A program made the position numbers and the translations under genes. Below the pieces are notes generated by a model, which saw nothing but the letters and a program-made list of their open reading frames with translations, was not told the DNA's origin and did not search any database. Positions 1-9,486 of a stretch of 64,000 nucleotides of DNA are shown here, piece after piece. Location of the stretch: positions 1 through 64,000 of the forward strand of contig UQDP01000013.1 in the NCBI GenBank assembly GCA_900539845.1, written 5' to 3'. Positions within the stretch are counted from its first letter, which is position 1, and the number at the start of each line of letters is the position of its first letter. The DNA comes from an uncultured Oscillospiraceae bacterium (GTDB taxonomy: Bacteria > Bacillota > Clostridia > Oscillospirales > Acutalibacteraceae).

Positions 1-3000
1 TTATTTATGTTCTTCTTTCTTTTTGCGTTTGTAAGCAATGATAAAGCAGATAGCCGCAGCTACAACTATAACACCAGCAATAGAACCCCAGAAAAGAGGT
101 TTGTTTGCATACCAACGAACTAAGAAGTTTGTAGAAACTGTAATTGTATCGTTAAAGATATAAAGATCACCTGTACTGAAATCATCAGATGCTGTATCTG
201 TCACATTGCCGGCAATATCAGTGACTCTAATTTGAACAGTTTGTGCGTTAGAACTCTCATGAAGAGTAAATTTTCCAGAGTAGTTAAACACACTATCGCC
301 AAACTCTGTAATTGTATCCAGAGGACTACCATTTACAATAACTTCAATTGATTTTAAGCCGCCAACATCAACAATTGTGTAATCTACATCCAATGTTTGA
401 GCATTAACAATTGGTTTATCAAGATTTACAACATTTCTAATCTCAGGAGCAGTTGTATCAACCGTGAAATTGATTGTATCTAAGATTTGATTTCCGGCAA
501 CATCAAGTGAGTTGTCGGGAACACTCGTTGATTCATTCTTTTCAGAATCGCTTGCAGCATATTCCGATGATAATGTAATTTTATACACACCATCTTCGAC
601 AAAGTTTTCCTTATTAATAGTATAAATATACTGATACCAACCGCTTTCTCCTATTTCTGCATTTCCATTAATAGATGGGTTCGTGGTATATTGGGCATCA
701 ATTGCCTGACCATCACGAGTAATTAAGATTTTTAGTGAATCTTCAAGAATCTGATTTGCATTGTATTCTGTAATAACTAAGTCTTGCGTAATTGCTGTTT
801 TGTTGTTTCCTTCAATCTTAATATACTGACCACCGTCTTTGATCAACGAAGCAAGGTAATTACTGTATTCGTATACAGAACCATATCGGTTAATAGTAAA
901 CTTCATATGTGATTCTATTGTATGATTTGCTTTATCTGTAATACCAATTGTTAATAAGTAGATACCATCATTTTCAACTTCGGAAGGAATCGTGAAGCTG
1001 CCAGAACCACCTTTATCAGAAGCAGAAACTTTAATAAACTCATTTGTTACATCTTCAACAGAATTAAAACGTGTTCTAGTAAGTTTAATATTCTGTGTAT
1101 TGAAGTTTTGATCTTCATAATTAAATGAGATTGTTGCGTCGCCTTTGTAAGCTCCGCCCTCTTCAGTCTTTGCAACTCCATTTATGCTATATGTAGGAGC
1201 TTTAATGTCAGTATCAATTGTCATCTGTTTAGATGTATAAGTGGTCATTTCATTAGACGATTTATCTTTGTAATTGATTGTAACGATATAATCGCCATCA
1301 CCGGTTAAAGTGAATTTTCCTGTATGTACATCTACACTGTTATTCTCCCAAACAGGTGAAACAGCTGAAGCTGCTCCGCCATCTTTGGAAACCATAACCT
1401 GAACATCATTTGCATAGAAATTTGCTTCGTTAATTGTTACAGTTGCGTTGATATCACCATCATAATAAGAGATGTCGCCAACTACATTTGTTGCCTCGTT
1501 GTAGCTCACCTGTGAAGTAGGAGAAATATTATCAACAACTATACGTTTTGAGTCCTTCATTTCAGTCTTGTTTTTTGCTCTGTCAGTTGCTGAGAATTCT
1601 ACTGTACCATTAAATTGGTTGTCTGCTTCAAGCACCATCTTAGGTATTTCAAACGATGACGTAGCAGTTTTTCCATCGCTAGAATACTTAATATCAGCTG
1701 CCTCTACAAGTTCATTGGCTAATTCTGCATTAACTCCACTAACGCCTGCAGCATTCAAATAGCTGTACATAAAACTATGTACACCCGAAATGATATCATC
1801 TGCTGTGATTGTAACAGTCATCTTAGCATTATAAAAACCAAATGTTAAAGACTCTAATACTGTATCCAAAACACTTGTGCTGTATGATACTGTCAAATTA
1901 GTTGGATCAGTTTTATCAACAGTGAAATAGTCAGGAGCATAATCTTCAGCTTTATTTGTTGCTAGATCAGTGTAATCTACATCGAAAGTATAGTTTGCAT
2001 CGCCCGGATAGGTAATGGTGATGATATGGATATCATCGTTTTCACCTACACTCCACTGAGACTTTGTGTTCAAAGCTGATGCCTCCAATTCTTTGCCTGT
2101 TACATCCTGGGCAAGAATTTGGAAATCGACCTCATTAGCATTGAAATTATGCTCGTTAATGGTTACAACAGCCGTTTGCGTATCGTCAAAATACTCTCTG
2201 TCCTTCTCTTCACTGTCTTTTACAGTGTCGATGAGATTTGTATTCTGATACTCAACACTGATTACAGGTTTAATCGTGTCAATCGTAATGGTATGCGATG
2301 TATACGAATCCATCTGATTGTTGGAACGATCTGTATACTCAACATTTATCACATAATCTCCGTCTCCGGAAAGGGTGTAAGTGCCTATATGCTCGTCCAC
2401 ACTCTTATCTGTCCAATTCGGTGTTACGGCATATGGTGTTCCGCCGTCTTTTGATACGGAAACAATAACATCTTCGGGAAAGAAGTTAGCTTCGTTTACG
2501 GTAAAGGTAACTGTAGCGTCTCCGTTATAATATGCCGTAGTACCAACCATTCTGGATTCCTTGCTGTACTCAACAGTCATTGTCGGACTGATCGTATCAA
2601 CAACAAGAATATAACCCTCATCCGTAACCTTATCACTTGAATTGTTATAAGCATCGGTTGCAATCACGGACATATATCCGCGCAATTGTTCCGCTTCTGT
2701 TGCCATAAGGGTAATTTGAGCAGTAAACTTTGATTTATCTGTGCTATCTTGCACTGCAGATACTACCTGTGTATTAATTTTTGCATCGTCATCGGTGGGG
2801 CGATTCACATCGCTCTGACCGTCTTGCTTTGTATATCCCCACTTAAAGCTTTCTACGCCTGAACTTGTATCAAATGCGGTAAATGTAACCGTAACGTCCG
2901 GATTGTAAAAACCGAGTGTTAATGTTTCCAAAACCGTGTCAAGAATAGATTTGCTGTATTCGATTTTCACATTGGTCGGAGCATCGTGGTCGATAATGAA

Positions 3001-6000
3001 TTCATCTGCGGCAAACGGCTCAGCATCCCAATTGGCAAGGTCTTTATAATCCATCGTCAAATTATAGATGCCGTTCATATAACCGTCATATTCAATCTGA
3101 TATGTATCCGGAGCAATTTCTCGCCATTCAGCATTACGCAGATAGTCCGTTAACTGCTCCGCCGTGTACGTAATATCAGCGCCAGAAATATCTTTTATTG
3201 TACCGGTAATCGTTACATCAGCCGGACGGAAGTTGTGCTCCTTTACGGTAAAAGTCGTTTTTTGCTCATCCCCATCGTGGCTGTAAGCAATCTCGACTTG
3301 CGGTGCTGTTGTATCAATCGTGATTGTCTCCGACTGATAGGTAGTCATTTCGTTATCTGATTTATCTGTGTATTCTACTTTAACAACATAATCACCGTCA
3401 CCTGTAAGAGTGAATGTGCCGATATGAACATCAACGCTGTTATCGTTCCAAGCAGCCGTTACAGAATTAAATTCACCACCGTCTTTGGATACAGAAACCT
3501 TGACATCTTCATCATAGAAGTTTGCTTCGGTAACGGTAAGTTCTACTTCAACATCACCGTTAAAATAATGAACATCATTTATCGAATTCTGTGCAGCCGT
3601 ATATGGCTCTGCTCCGGCATATTTTACCGTCATTATCGGGCTGATTGTATCCACGACAAACACATTGCCATTGTCTGTTGCAGAGTTGCTGTTACCTGCT
3701 TTATCGTACACAGTAAACGAGATATTGCCACGGTACTGCTTTGCCTGTGAAGCGGTCAATGTAAGCTCTGCTTTGTCGTCAGCAAAAGTCAGTGTACCCT
3801 CCTCAGTTTCCAAGTTCGTTTCGGACTGCCCGGCCTCGCGGGTATATGTCCAGTCCAAATAATCAAGGCCGGAAGTATCGTCTGCAGCAGTAAATCTCAA
3901 TGTGACAGACGGATTGTAGAAACCAAGCGTGATAACCTCAAGAAATTCATCCAGCGGAGATTTAGCATACTCCACTTTTAAATCGTGCGGTATTTCAGTA
4001 TCAATTTTTATATCGATTTCTATGCCGGCAGAAATTTGCTTGGTCGTTTTATCTTTTACATAAATATAGTGTGTTTCGGTACCCTGCGTTGAGATTGTTT
4101 GTGAATCCGAAAAACTTTCGGGAGAGTCAAGAGCAACACTATATTTTGCAGTATCAATCGATGAAACTACTGCAGGATTTTCTGCATTATACCAACCAGT
4201 TTCGGCGGGATCTGTTATTTGGCAAACGGTATCAAATTCCGGAGCGGCAGCATATGTAATCAAAAGCGTATATGATGCAGTTGAAGAAGGATAAACTTCT
4301 TTGGTAATATATTCAGGTGGCCACCATTGCCATTCAGTAACAGTTCCGGGTGCTTTTTCAACAGTGACCGTTACAACGGCATTCCCCGAATGTCCCATTG
4401 CCTTAGCAAGTTTATTGCGGTTATTAATTACAATTTCACCAGTTTTTGAATCAATGGTCAAACCGATATTGGTTTTATCTATAGAATATGTGAGTTCACC
4501 ATTGTCATCTTCGTTCTTTTTTATTGCAGTTTCTGTTGAGGCAATGCCACTTTCATCAAGCACATAATCTACAGTATCTTTTTCAAAAAATATCAAACCG
4601 TTACCAGAAACTATAACAGTAACAGTGGCATAAATATCAACAGCATTATAATTATCGTTTCCTTCTCGTGTCGCCTTAACAGTAACAATACCTGCTTTAG
4701 CAACGGTAAGCTGTCCATCATCCGAAATTGAAGCGACTTCGTCACTGGATGCATTTACTAAACTATATTGAACATCTTTGCCGCTTAAATTTTCCCCTAT
4801 AACAGAAAAATCATAAACATTGTTTTCAGGAGTAACTTCATCAACAGTAACTTCAGTAGGAACTTGATTAACAAACTGAAGAGATTGCTCAGCCTTGGAG
4901 ATAGTTACAGTAATTGGGAAAGCCGGTGTTTCCTTGTCGCTGTAATTATCTTTAGTTGCCTTAACATAAATTATATATTCGCCGGCATTTGTTGCTACAG
5001 GAACAGTGTCCTTTACCCAAGAGGCCTGATTATCAGTACTGTACTCTAAGGTGTAGTCGCCATCTTTCGTTACTATTAAAAGATCCTGCTCAGTTGTGTC
5101 ATAAGTTCTATCGTTTGCTTCAATTTTAAGATCACCGAGGTCGATTTCTCCAAGAGCAATATCAACATCAACAGTCTTCTCAAACCTGTTATAGTTTGAG
5201 CCACGATCTATCGTCAGTTTTACAGTATAAGAACCAACCGCCATTCGTTCAGGAATAGCATCGGAATCTTCGTCAGTCCCATTAACAGTCCATGTTACTG
5301 CGTCACCTTCAGCAAAAGAACCGGTAAGGGTAACAAGAGCTTGATTTTTCTCGTTGTACTTAAGTCCGGTCACAGGGGTAATATCAATGTCTTCAATATT
5401 TGCAGGATTGATAACTGTTTTTGTTTTAGTAACCAAATCATCCTTGCCGTCTCTGCCGACAGTGATAGTAAGTTCATATGTTCCTGCCTCTGACGCAACA
5501 GGCTTTCCTTCTTCATTGAGTGTAACGCCACTCGGAAGAGTTCCATAATCCACCGTATCTTCATCTTGAAGTCCAGTAATAGAAACAATTTCCTGCTTTG
5601 AGCCGTTATAGGTCAATGTTTTACCTTCTATTGTAACATCATTGATTATTGTGCTGTTCAACACAACTTCAAAATCCTGATCATCAGCATCAATTGCTAA
5701 ATCAACAATCGCTGTATCATTTGCTTCAAACTTATCTTTGCTGACAGACGCAGTAATCGTCATATCATCTGCAACAAAATCCGCTTTAGGAAGTACCTCT
5801 ACACAACCGTCTGAATCGGTTTTCTCTGTACCTTTTTTCCATTCATCACCATTTGCCACAGAGTCAATGGTAAATATAACATCTGCCCCCTCAAGAGGTT
5901 CTCCAGTTTCATCCTTAACGGTAATAGTTACAGCATCCGGATGCTGTTCAGTCGCAGCTAATGCTGTTGTCATTGAGAATGGCAATGCAGTGAACACCAT

Positions 6001-6060
6001 CAACACTGACAAAACTACCGCTAAAAACCTTTTGGAAAAAGTTGTTTTTGTTTTAGCCAT
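1..6060 (-). CDS. Giant Ig-like repeat surface protein (2019 aa)
   Basis: A very large secreted, membrane-anchored protein, complete at both ends in the window. Residues 1-36 form a signal peptide (KR, a hydrophobic stretch, then TALAA). The C-terminus has one transmembrane helix (about residues 1985-2010) and a KRKKKEEHK tail. There is no LPXTG-like motif, so anchoring is by the helix, not by sortase. The body is a string of beta-sandwich-type units. One unit type recurs at least three times and is recognised by xYSxSxLDxxLExxTxGFYNxxVTxxxTA; another recurs with YxGDxxVxxTVxEANFxxxDVxVxVSKDGG. These resemble bacterial Ig-like adhesin and cell-surface domains; the ligand is unknown. The start overlaps the upstream gene by 8 bp and has a GGAG site, so this is the last gene of the kinase/FHA operon. 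Surface location is well supported; an adhesin role is inference. Confidence 0.85.
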   Translation of the reverse strand: MAKTKTTFSKRFLAVVLSVLMVFTALPFSMTTALAATEQHPDAVTITVKDETGEPLEGADVIFTIDSVANGDEWKKGTEKTDSDGCVEVLPKADFVADDMTITASVSKDKFEANDTAIVDLAIDADDQDFEVVLNSTIINDVTIEGKTLTYNGSKQEIVSITGLQDEDTVDYGTLPSGVTLNEEGKPVASEAGTYELTITVGRDGKDDLVTKTKTVINPANIEDIDITPVTGLKYNEKNQALVTLTGSFAEGDAVTWTVNGTDEDSDAIPERMAVGSYTVKLTIDRGSNYNRFEKTVDVDIALGEIDLGDLKIEANDRTYDTTEQDLLIVTKDGDYTLEYSTDNQASWVKDTVPVATNAGEYIIYVKATKDNYSDKETPAFPITVTISKAEQSLQFVNQVPTEVTVDEVTPENNVYDFSVIGENLSGKDVQYSLVNASSDEVASISDDGQLTVAKAGIVTVKATREGNDNYNAVDIYATVTVIVSGNGLIFFEKDTVDYVLDESGIASTETAIKKNEDDNGELTYSIDKTNIGLTIDSKTGEIVINNRNKLAKAMGHSGNAVVTVTVEKAPGTVTEWQWWPPEYITKEVYPSSTASYTLLITYAAAPEFDTVCQITDPAETGWYNAENPAVVSSIDTAKYSVALDSPESFSDSQTISTQGTETHYIYVKDKTTKQISAGIEIDIKIDTEIPHDLKVEYAKSPLDEFLEVITLGFYNPSVTLRFTAADDTSGLDYLDWTYTREAGQSETNLETEEGTLTFADDKAELTLTASQAKQYRGNISFTVYDKAGNSNSATDNGNVFVVDTISPIMTVKYAGAEPYTAAQNSINDVHYFNGDVEVELTVTEANFYDEDVKVSVSKDGGEFNSVTAAWNDNSVDVHIGTFTLTGDGDYVVKVEYTDKSDNEMTTYQSETITIDTTAPQVEIAYSHDGDEQKTTFTVKEHNFRPADVTITGTIKDISGADITYTAEQLTDYLRNAEWREIAPDTYQIEYDGYMNGIYNLTMDYKDLANWDAEPFAADEFIIDHDAPTNVKIEYSKSILDTVLETLTLGFYNPDVTVTFTAFDTSSGVESFKWGYTKQDGQSDVNRPTDDDAKINTQVVSAVQDSTDKSKFTAQITLMATEAEQLRGYMSVIATDAYNNSSDKVTDEGYILVVDTISPTMTVEYSKESRMVGTTAYYNGDATVTFTVNEANFFPEDVIVSVSKDGGTPYAVTPNWTDKSVDEHIGTYTLSGDGDYVINVEYTDRSNNQMDSYTSHTITIDTIKPVISVEYQNTNLIDTVKDSEEKDREYFDDTQTAVVTINEHNFNANEVDFQILAQDVTGKELEASALNTKSQWSVGENDDIHIITITYPGDANYTFDVDYTDLATNKAEDYAPDYFTVDKTDPTNLTVSYSTSVLDTVLESLTFGFYNAKMTVTITADDIISGVHSFMYSYLNAAGVSGVNAELANELVEAADIKYSSDGKTATSSFEIPKMVLEADNQFNGTVEFSATDRAKNKTEMKDSKRIVVDNISPTSQVSYNEATNVVGDISYYDGDINATVTINEANFYANDVQVMVSKDGGAASAVSPVWENNSVDVHTGKFTLTGDGDYIVTINYKDKSSNEMTTYTSKQMTIDTDIKAPTYSINGVAKTEEGGAYKGDATISFNYEDQNFNTQNIKLTRTRFNSVEDVTNEFIKVSASDKGGSGSFTIPSEVENDGIYLLTIGITDKANHTIESHMKFTINRYGSVYEYSNYLASLIKDGGQYIKIEGNNKTAITQDLVITEYNANQILEDSLKILITRDGQAIDAQYTTNPSINGNAEIGESGWYQYIYTINKENFVEDGVYKITLSSEYAASDSEKNESTSVPDNSLDVAGNQILDTINFTVDTTAPEIRNVVNLDKPIVNAQTLDVDYTIVDVGGLKSIEVIVNGSPLDTITEFGDSVFNYSGKFTLHESSNAQTVQIRVTDIAGNVTDTASDDFSTGDLYIFNDTITVSTNFLVRWYANKPLFWGSIAGVIVVAAAICFIIAYKRKKKEEHK

Positions 6061-6526
6061 GGTTTTCGTCTCCTCTAAATTGTTTTACATTAATAAATCT
6101 ATAAACCTTCCCGTTGAACAAGCAATGCGAACTCAACGAAAATAGTAACAAAAATAATACAATATACGGAATATAAGTTTCCTTTAACTTTGATAAATAA
6201 ACAATTAAAGCAAGTATCAAACTTGATGCCAATGCTGAGTCTGCAATAATCGCAGGAATATTTGAAAAGAACTTAAATAACCCAATTCTTGGACTTGCGT
6301 ACTCAGATCTTATGTTTAATTTGTAGATAGCCTGAATTCGTTTTTTATTTGCCAAATAGATTAATACACATCCGGCAATTAAAGTTCCCCAAAATACAAT
6401 GCCGGTGATTACTAATCCAGCTCGCTTCTCTTGAATAAATGGCATCCATAAAAAAGTTAATGCTGTTATTGTAAGACAAGCAAACGATAACCAAAATAGT
6501 TTTATTGTTTCCTTGCGTAATCTCAT
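6053..6526 (-). CDS. Small multi-pass membrane protein of the kinase/FHA operon
   Basis: A 157-residue protein with about four hydrophobic segments: near residues 8-30, 35-55, 90-110 and 118-138. I do not recognise a family. Its ATG overlaps the TGA of the upstream TGLL-motif gene (ATGA, 4 bp) and its 3' end overlaps the start of the giant surface protein by 8 bp, so the three are probably translated together. A role in placing or regulating the surface protein is suggested only by position. The strong overlap on both sides and the GAGGTGATTGA ribosome site support it as a real gene. Confidence 0.75.
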   Translation of the reverse strand: MRLRKETIKLFWLSFACLTITALTFLWMPFIQEKRAGLVITGIVFWGTLIAGCVLIYLANKKRIQAIYKLNIRSEYASPRIGLFKFFSNIPAIIADSALASSLILALIVYLSKLKETYIPYIVLFLLLFSLSSHCLFNGKVYRFINVKQFRGDENHG

Positions 6527-7032
6527 TCAATCACCTCGTCGGTGTGTATGATAATTACTTCATCAAGCATTTTAAGCTTTTTGCCGCCTTTTCGCTTTTC
6601 AGTGTTTTGAATTGGTGAATCAAGGGGAGCTGTAGCGTCCTCATCTACCAATAAACCTGTAGCTTCATCGTCTTCATTTTTAAGTAAACCTGTCGCCTCA
6701 GAACTGACATCACTTGCTTTATTTTCCGTCAACAAACCAGTTTCCAGTCTGTCATCGTCTTTAACAGCATTCTTCTTAAGTTTTCTAGAGTCCTTAATTG
6801 TATCTGTTAATTTCCCTCGTGCAACATTGGTTTTGCTTTCCTTGTAGCTCTTGTTTCCTGTTTTTTCATTAGCTGCGCGCATTTGTTCAATTGATTTTCG
6901 AGCCGTTCTACCTGATAAATCGCCAATAACAGTAGGAATTTTGAAAAAGAACAAAAAGAACACCGCAAGTACTAAACATATTCCAGCAACGGCAAATGAG
7001 ATAATAGATAAGGTCGATAATGTTTCAGACAT
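6523..7032 (-). CDS. Single-pass membrane protein with acidic TGLL motifs
   Basis: A 169-residue protein with one N-terminal membrane helix (about residues 8-30) and a charged, low-complexity cytoplasmic tail. The tail carries three copies of [E]xTGLL with threonines at positions 98, 114 and 125, plus DATAPL with a threonine at 133. The same acidic motif is repeated in the operon's FHA protein. Acidic residues before a threonine with Leu at +3 fit a kinase phosphosite that an FHA domain could read (the pT+3 rule), so this is a candidate substrate or scaffold for the kinase encoded just upstream. That is inference from motif and context. No known family recognised. The start has GGAGGTAATTAAAA before ATG, directly after the kinase stop codon. 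Confidence 0.8.
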   Translation of the reverse strand: MSETLSTLSIISFAVAGICLVLAVFFLFFFKIPTVIGDLSGRTARKSIEQMRAANEKTGNKSYKESKTNVARGKLTDTIKDSRKLKKNAVKDDDRLETGLLTENKASDVSSEATGLLKNEDDEATGLLVDEDATAPLDSPIQNTEKRKGGKKLKMLDEVIIIHTDEVIE

Positions 7033-7034
7033 TT

Positions 7035-8687
7035 TTAATTACCTCCCTGCTGGCGTTTTTCTACCTCGTTATATTTAACATTAATGTTTGTAATAAACGC
7101 ACTATAACTTGAATTAATTTCATCTTTTAAATCATTTACATAAGAAAGAGTAGAAGTTATTCCGTTAGCCTTTTGATTTAAATCTTCCATTAAATTCAAA
7201 GCTGTTTGCCTGTCGAAACCAACTCCTGCCATATATTCTGCCTGATCATTTATAAGTAACATTGCAACATAGTAAAGAGAAATTTTATCGTAATTTGCTT
7301 CATTATCAGTTGCACTATCTACTGTATTCATTGCAGATTGGATTTCATCAAACAAAGCATTGAAATCATCTATTGAATGTTCGGATGTTGTACTTTGATT
7401 TGTCATGAAATTGCAAATTGAATAGTAACATTCAGCAATAGGCTTCTTATCAAAATTTGCATTTGATTCAGTTGCTAACTTAAAGAAATTTTGTGCACTT
7501 ACAGCTCTACTCTTAAACGACCCATCATAATCAGAAAAATAAAGTTTTCCCATGTCATAATACATATCGGCCACATCTGAATTAGCAGAATCAAGATTAT
7601 TTGCATTTGCTTCAATCGTATTTCCAACTTTAGTGATTTCTGCGTTCTCAGCATCATGGTTTTTATAATATTCAATAAGCATATTGTAAGCATCAACTCG
7701 ACTTGGATAAATATCAACTGCTGCGAAATATTTCATTGGATCAGAGCTCTCAATATTTGCATCATAATCCTGATTATTTACATATGTTGCCGACAAATTT
7801 AAAATTGTGCCTGTTATTAGCATTACAACACATAATCCAGTTGACACAAGAAATGATATGAGTTTTCTTTTCTGTTTTTTCTTGAAGCCCTTTGTTATAA
7901 GTTCCGGGTGCTCTAAGTCATATAATAGGTCTGAGCAACTTTGATATCTATTTTCCGCCGCAGGTTCTACACAGCGATCAATAATAATTTCAATGCCTTC
8001 TGACAATTCCGGATTCCATTGTCTTACTGGTGCATAAGCTTCTCCGCTACGAGGATCTACACCTGTGAGCAAATGATGCATTGTCATACCAAGAGCAAAA
8101 ATATCAGAACGTGCATCTGTTTGACCACTGTATTGTTCAGGAGGAGCGTATCCTTTTGTTCCTAGTACTGTCGTATCTGCAAGATTTTGCTCTTTATATT
8201 CTCTAGCAATACCAAAATCAATTATCTTAATATTTCCCTCCGGCTTTAACATTACATTAGCTGGTTTCATATCACGATAAATAATTGGTGGTTTCTGGGA
8301 ATGAAGGTAAGAAAGAGCATCACACAATTGTTTTGCCCATCCGACTACTCTCTCTTCCGGTTGTGCACCATATTCATTTAAAATTTTATCTAATGACTCA
8401 CCTTCTATGTAATCCATAACGACATAAATTGTTACGCCGTTATCAATAATGTCTACTATTCTTGGTAGCGCAGGATGATCCAACCTTTTCATCAAATTTG
8501 CTTCAGCCAGCAAACTGTTAACAACTATCTCGTCATTTTTACCGCTACCTTTTTTACGGATTTCTTTTACAGCCCATTGTTTATTTAGACGCTTATCCAT
8601 CGCGAGGTAAACAATAGACATCCCACCTCGTCCTATTTCTTTAAGTATTTCGTATTTACCATCTATGACGGATCCGATTTCAGTCAT
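7035..8687 (-). CDS. Transmembrane Ser/Thr protein kinase (Hanks type)
   Basis: A receptor-like kinase of 550 residues. The N-terminal catalytic domain (about 10-265) has the glycine loop IGRGGMS at 18-24, the ATP lysine in AVKE at 41, the catalytic loop YRDMKPAN with Asp139 (Tyr replaces the usual His), DFG at 157-159, and an activation loop DTTVLGTKGYAPPE with candidate autophosphorylation threonines at 172-173. A membrane helix follows at about 278-300. The roughly 250-residue outer part is helical and alanine/aspartate-rich and has no PASTA repeats, unlike PknB/Stk1/PrkC. What it senses is therefore unknown. It lies between the cognate PP2C phosphatase and the TGLL membrane protein, with 11-bp and 2-bp gaps. 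GAGGTGATGATAG before ATG supports the start. Confidence 0.93.
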   Translation of the reverse strand: MTEIGSVIDGKYEILKEIGRGGMSIVYLAMDKRLNKQWAVKEIRKKGSGKNDEIVVNSLLAEANLMKRLDHPALPRIVDIIDNGVTIYVVMDYIEGESLDKILNEYGAQPEERVVGWAKQLCDALSYLHSQKPPIIYRDMKPANVMLKPEGNIKIIDFGIAREYKEQNLADTTVLGTKGYAPPEQYSGQTDARSDIFALGMTMHHLLTGVDPRSGEAYAPVRQWNPELSEGIEIIIDRCVEPAAENRYQSCSDLLYDLEHPELITKGFKKKQKRKLISFLVSTGLCVVMLITGTILNLSATYVNNQDYDANIESSDPMKYFAAVDIYPSRVDAYNMLIEYYKNHDAENAEITKVGNTIEANANNLDSANSDVADMYYDMGKLYFSDYDGSFKSRAVSAQNFFKLATESNANFDKKPIAECYYSICNFMTNQSTTSEHSIDDFNALFDEIQSAMNTVDSATDNEANYDKISLYYVAMLLINDQAEYMAGVGFDRQTALNLMEDLNQKANGITSTLSYVNDLKDEINSSYSAFITNINVKYNEVEKRQQGGN

Positions 8688-8698
8688 CTATCATCACC

Positions 8699-9463
8699 TC
8701 ACTCCACTTTAATAAGAAGTACTGAAATATTATCTTTCTCATTTCTTCTTTTTACTTGTTCAATAAGATATTTAACATTGTTATGCATTGCGTCTTTGTT
8801 CATAAGATTTATAGGGTTAAGCGATTCGTATATTTCATTTTCAGAAATTTCATGTCTAAACCCGTCCGAGCAAAGCATATAAGCACCTTTTTCCGTAGAA
8901 CCGCAAATTACTTGTGGTTCTACTACTTTTGAAGCACCTATACATTGCAGCAAAAGATTTCTGCGTTTATCTGTTTTCGCTTGTTCTAGTGTTAAGGTTC
9001 CTCGACTAATTTCTCTAGCAATAAAAGTTTGATCAGTTGTAAGCTGTGTCAGTGAGTCATCAATATGATAAATTCTTGTGTCACCTACATGACATATTAC
9101 ATATTGCTTGTCAACAAACAATATACCCGAAAAAGTCGTGCCCATGCCTTCAATTCTTTTTGATTTGCTATATTCAAGAATTTTTCCATTTAATTCCTTA
9201 AGTAAGAGCGACCATTGACTCCCTATAACTTGCATGTCTAAATTTTCGAGTTCAACTGGTAATTCGTTATCAAACCATTCCGAAAAAGCTCTAATTACAG
9301 TCGCGCTGGCGAGTTCACCTTTTTCTAAACCGCCCATACCATCGCACACCACAGCTAGTAAAATCTCACCTGTATCCGAAGAGGCATGCTTCAGTAAAAT
9401 ACTATCTTGATTTGTTTTTTTGGATGTTCCGATATCTGTATCGGCAGTAGACACAAAATGCAT
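8699..9463 (-). CDS. PP2C-family Ser/Thr phosphatase
   Basis: A 254-residue soluble metal-dependent protein phosphatase. Family motifs are present in order: the N-terminal TSKKTNQDS with its acidic metal ligand, CDGMGG, GDTRIY and LCSDGF, and a C-terminal KDNISVLL that supplies the final metal-binding Asp. The length matches bacterial PrpC/Stp1. It would remove the phosphates added by the kinase immediately downstream; such kinase/phosphatase pairs are standard in Firmicutes. It is the second gene of the operon, after the FHA protein. The ATG has an AAGGAGAA site about 11 bases upstream, somewhat far. Confidence 0.93.
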   Translation of the reverse strand: MHFVSTADTDIGTSKKTNQDSILLKHASSDTGEILLAVVCDGMGGLEKGELASATVIRAFSEWFDNELPVELENLDMQVIGSQWSLLLKELNGKILEYSKSKRIEGMGTTFSGILFVDKQYVICHVGDTRIYHIDDSLTQLTTDQTFIAREISRGTLTLEQAKTDKRRNLLLQCIGASKVVEPQVICGSTEKGAYMLCSDGFRHEISENEIYESLNPINLMNKDAMHNNVKYLIEQVKRRNEKDNISVLLIKVE

Positions 9464-9486
9464 GTTTCATCATTCTCCTTTTATCA

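Noticed and set aside
1568..2454. Short plus-strand frames within the giant surface gene
   Set aside because: Antisense to a single intact 2019-codon frame with repeated domains.
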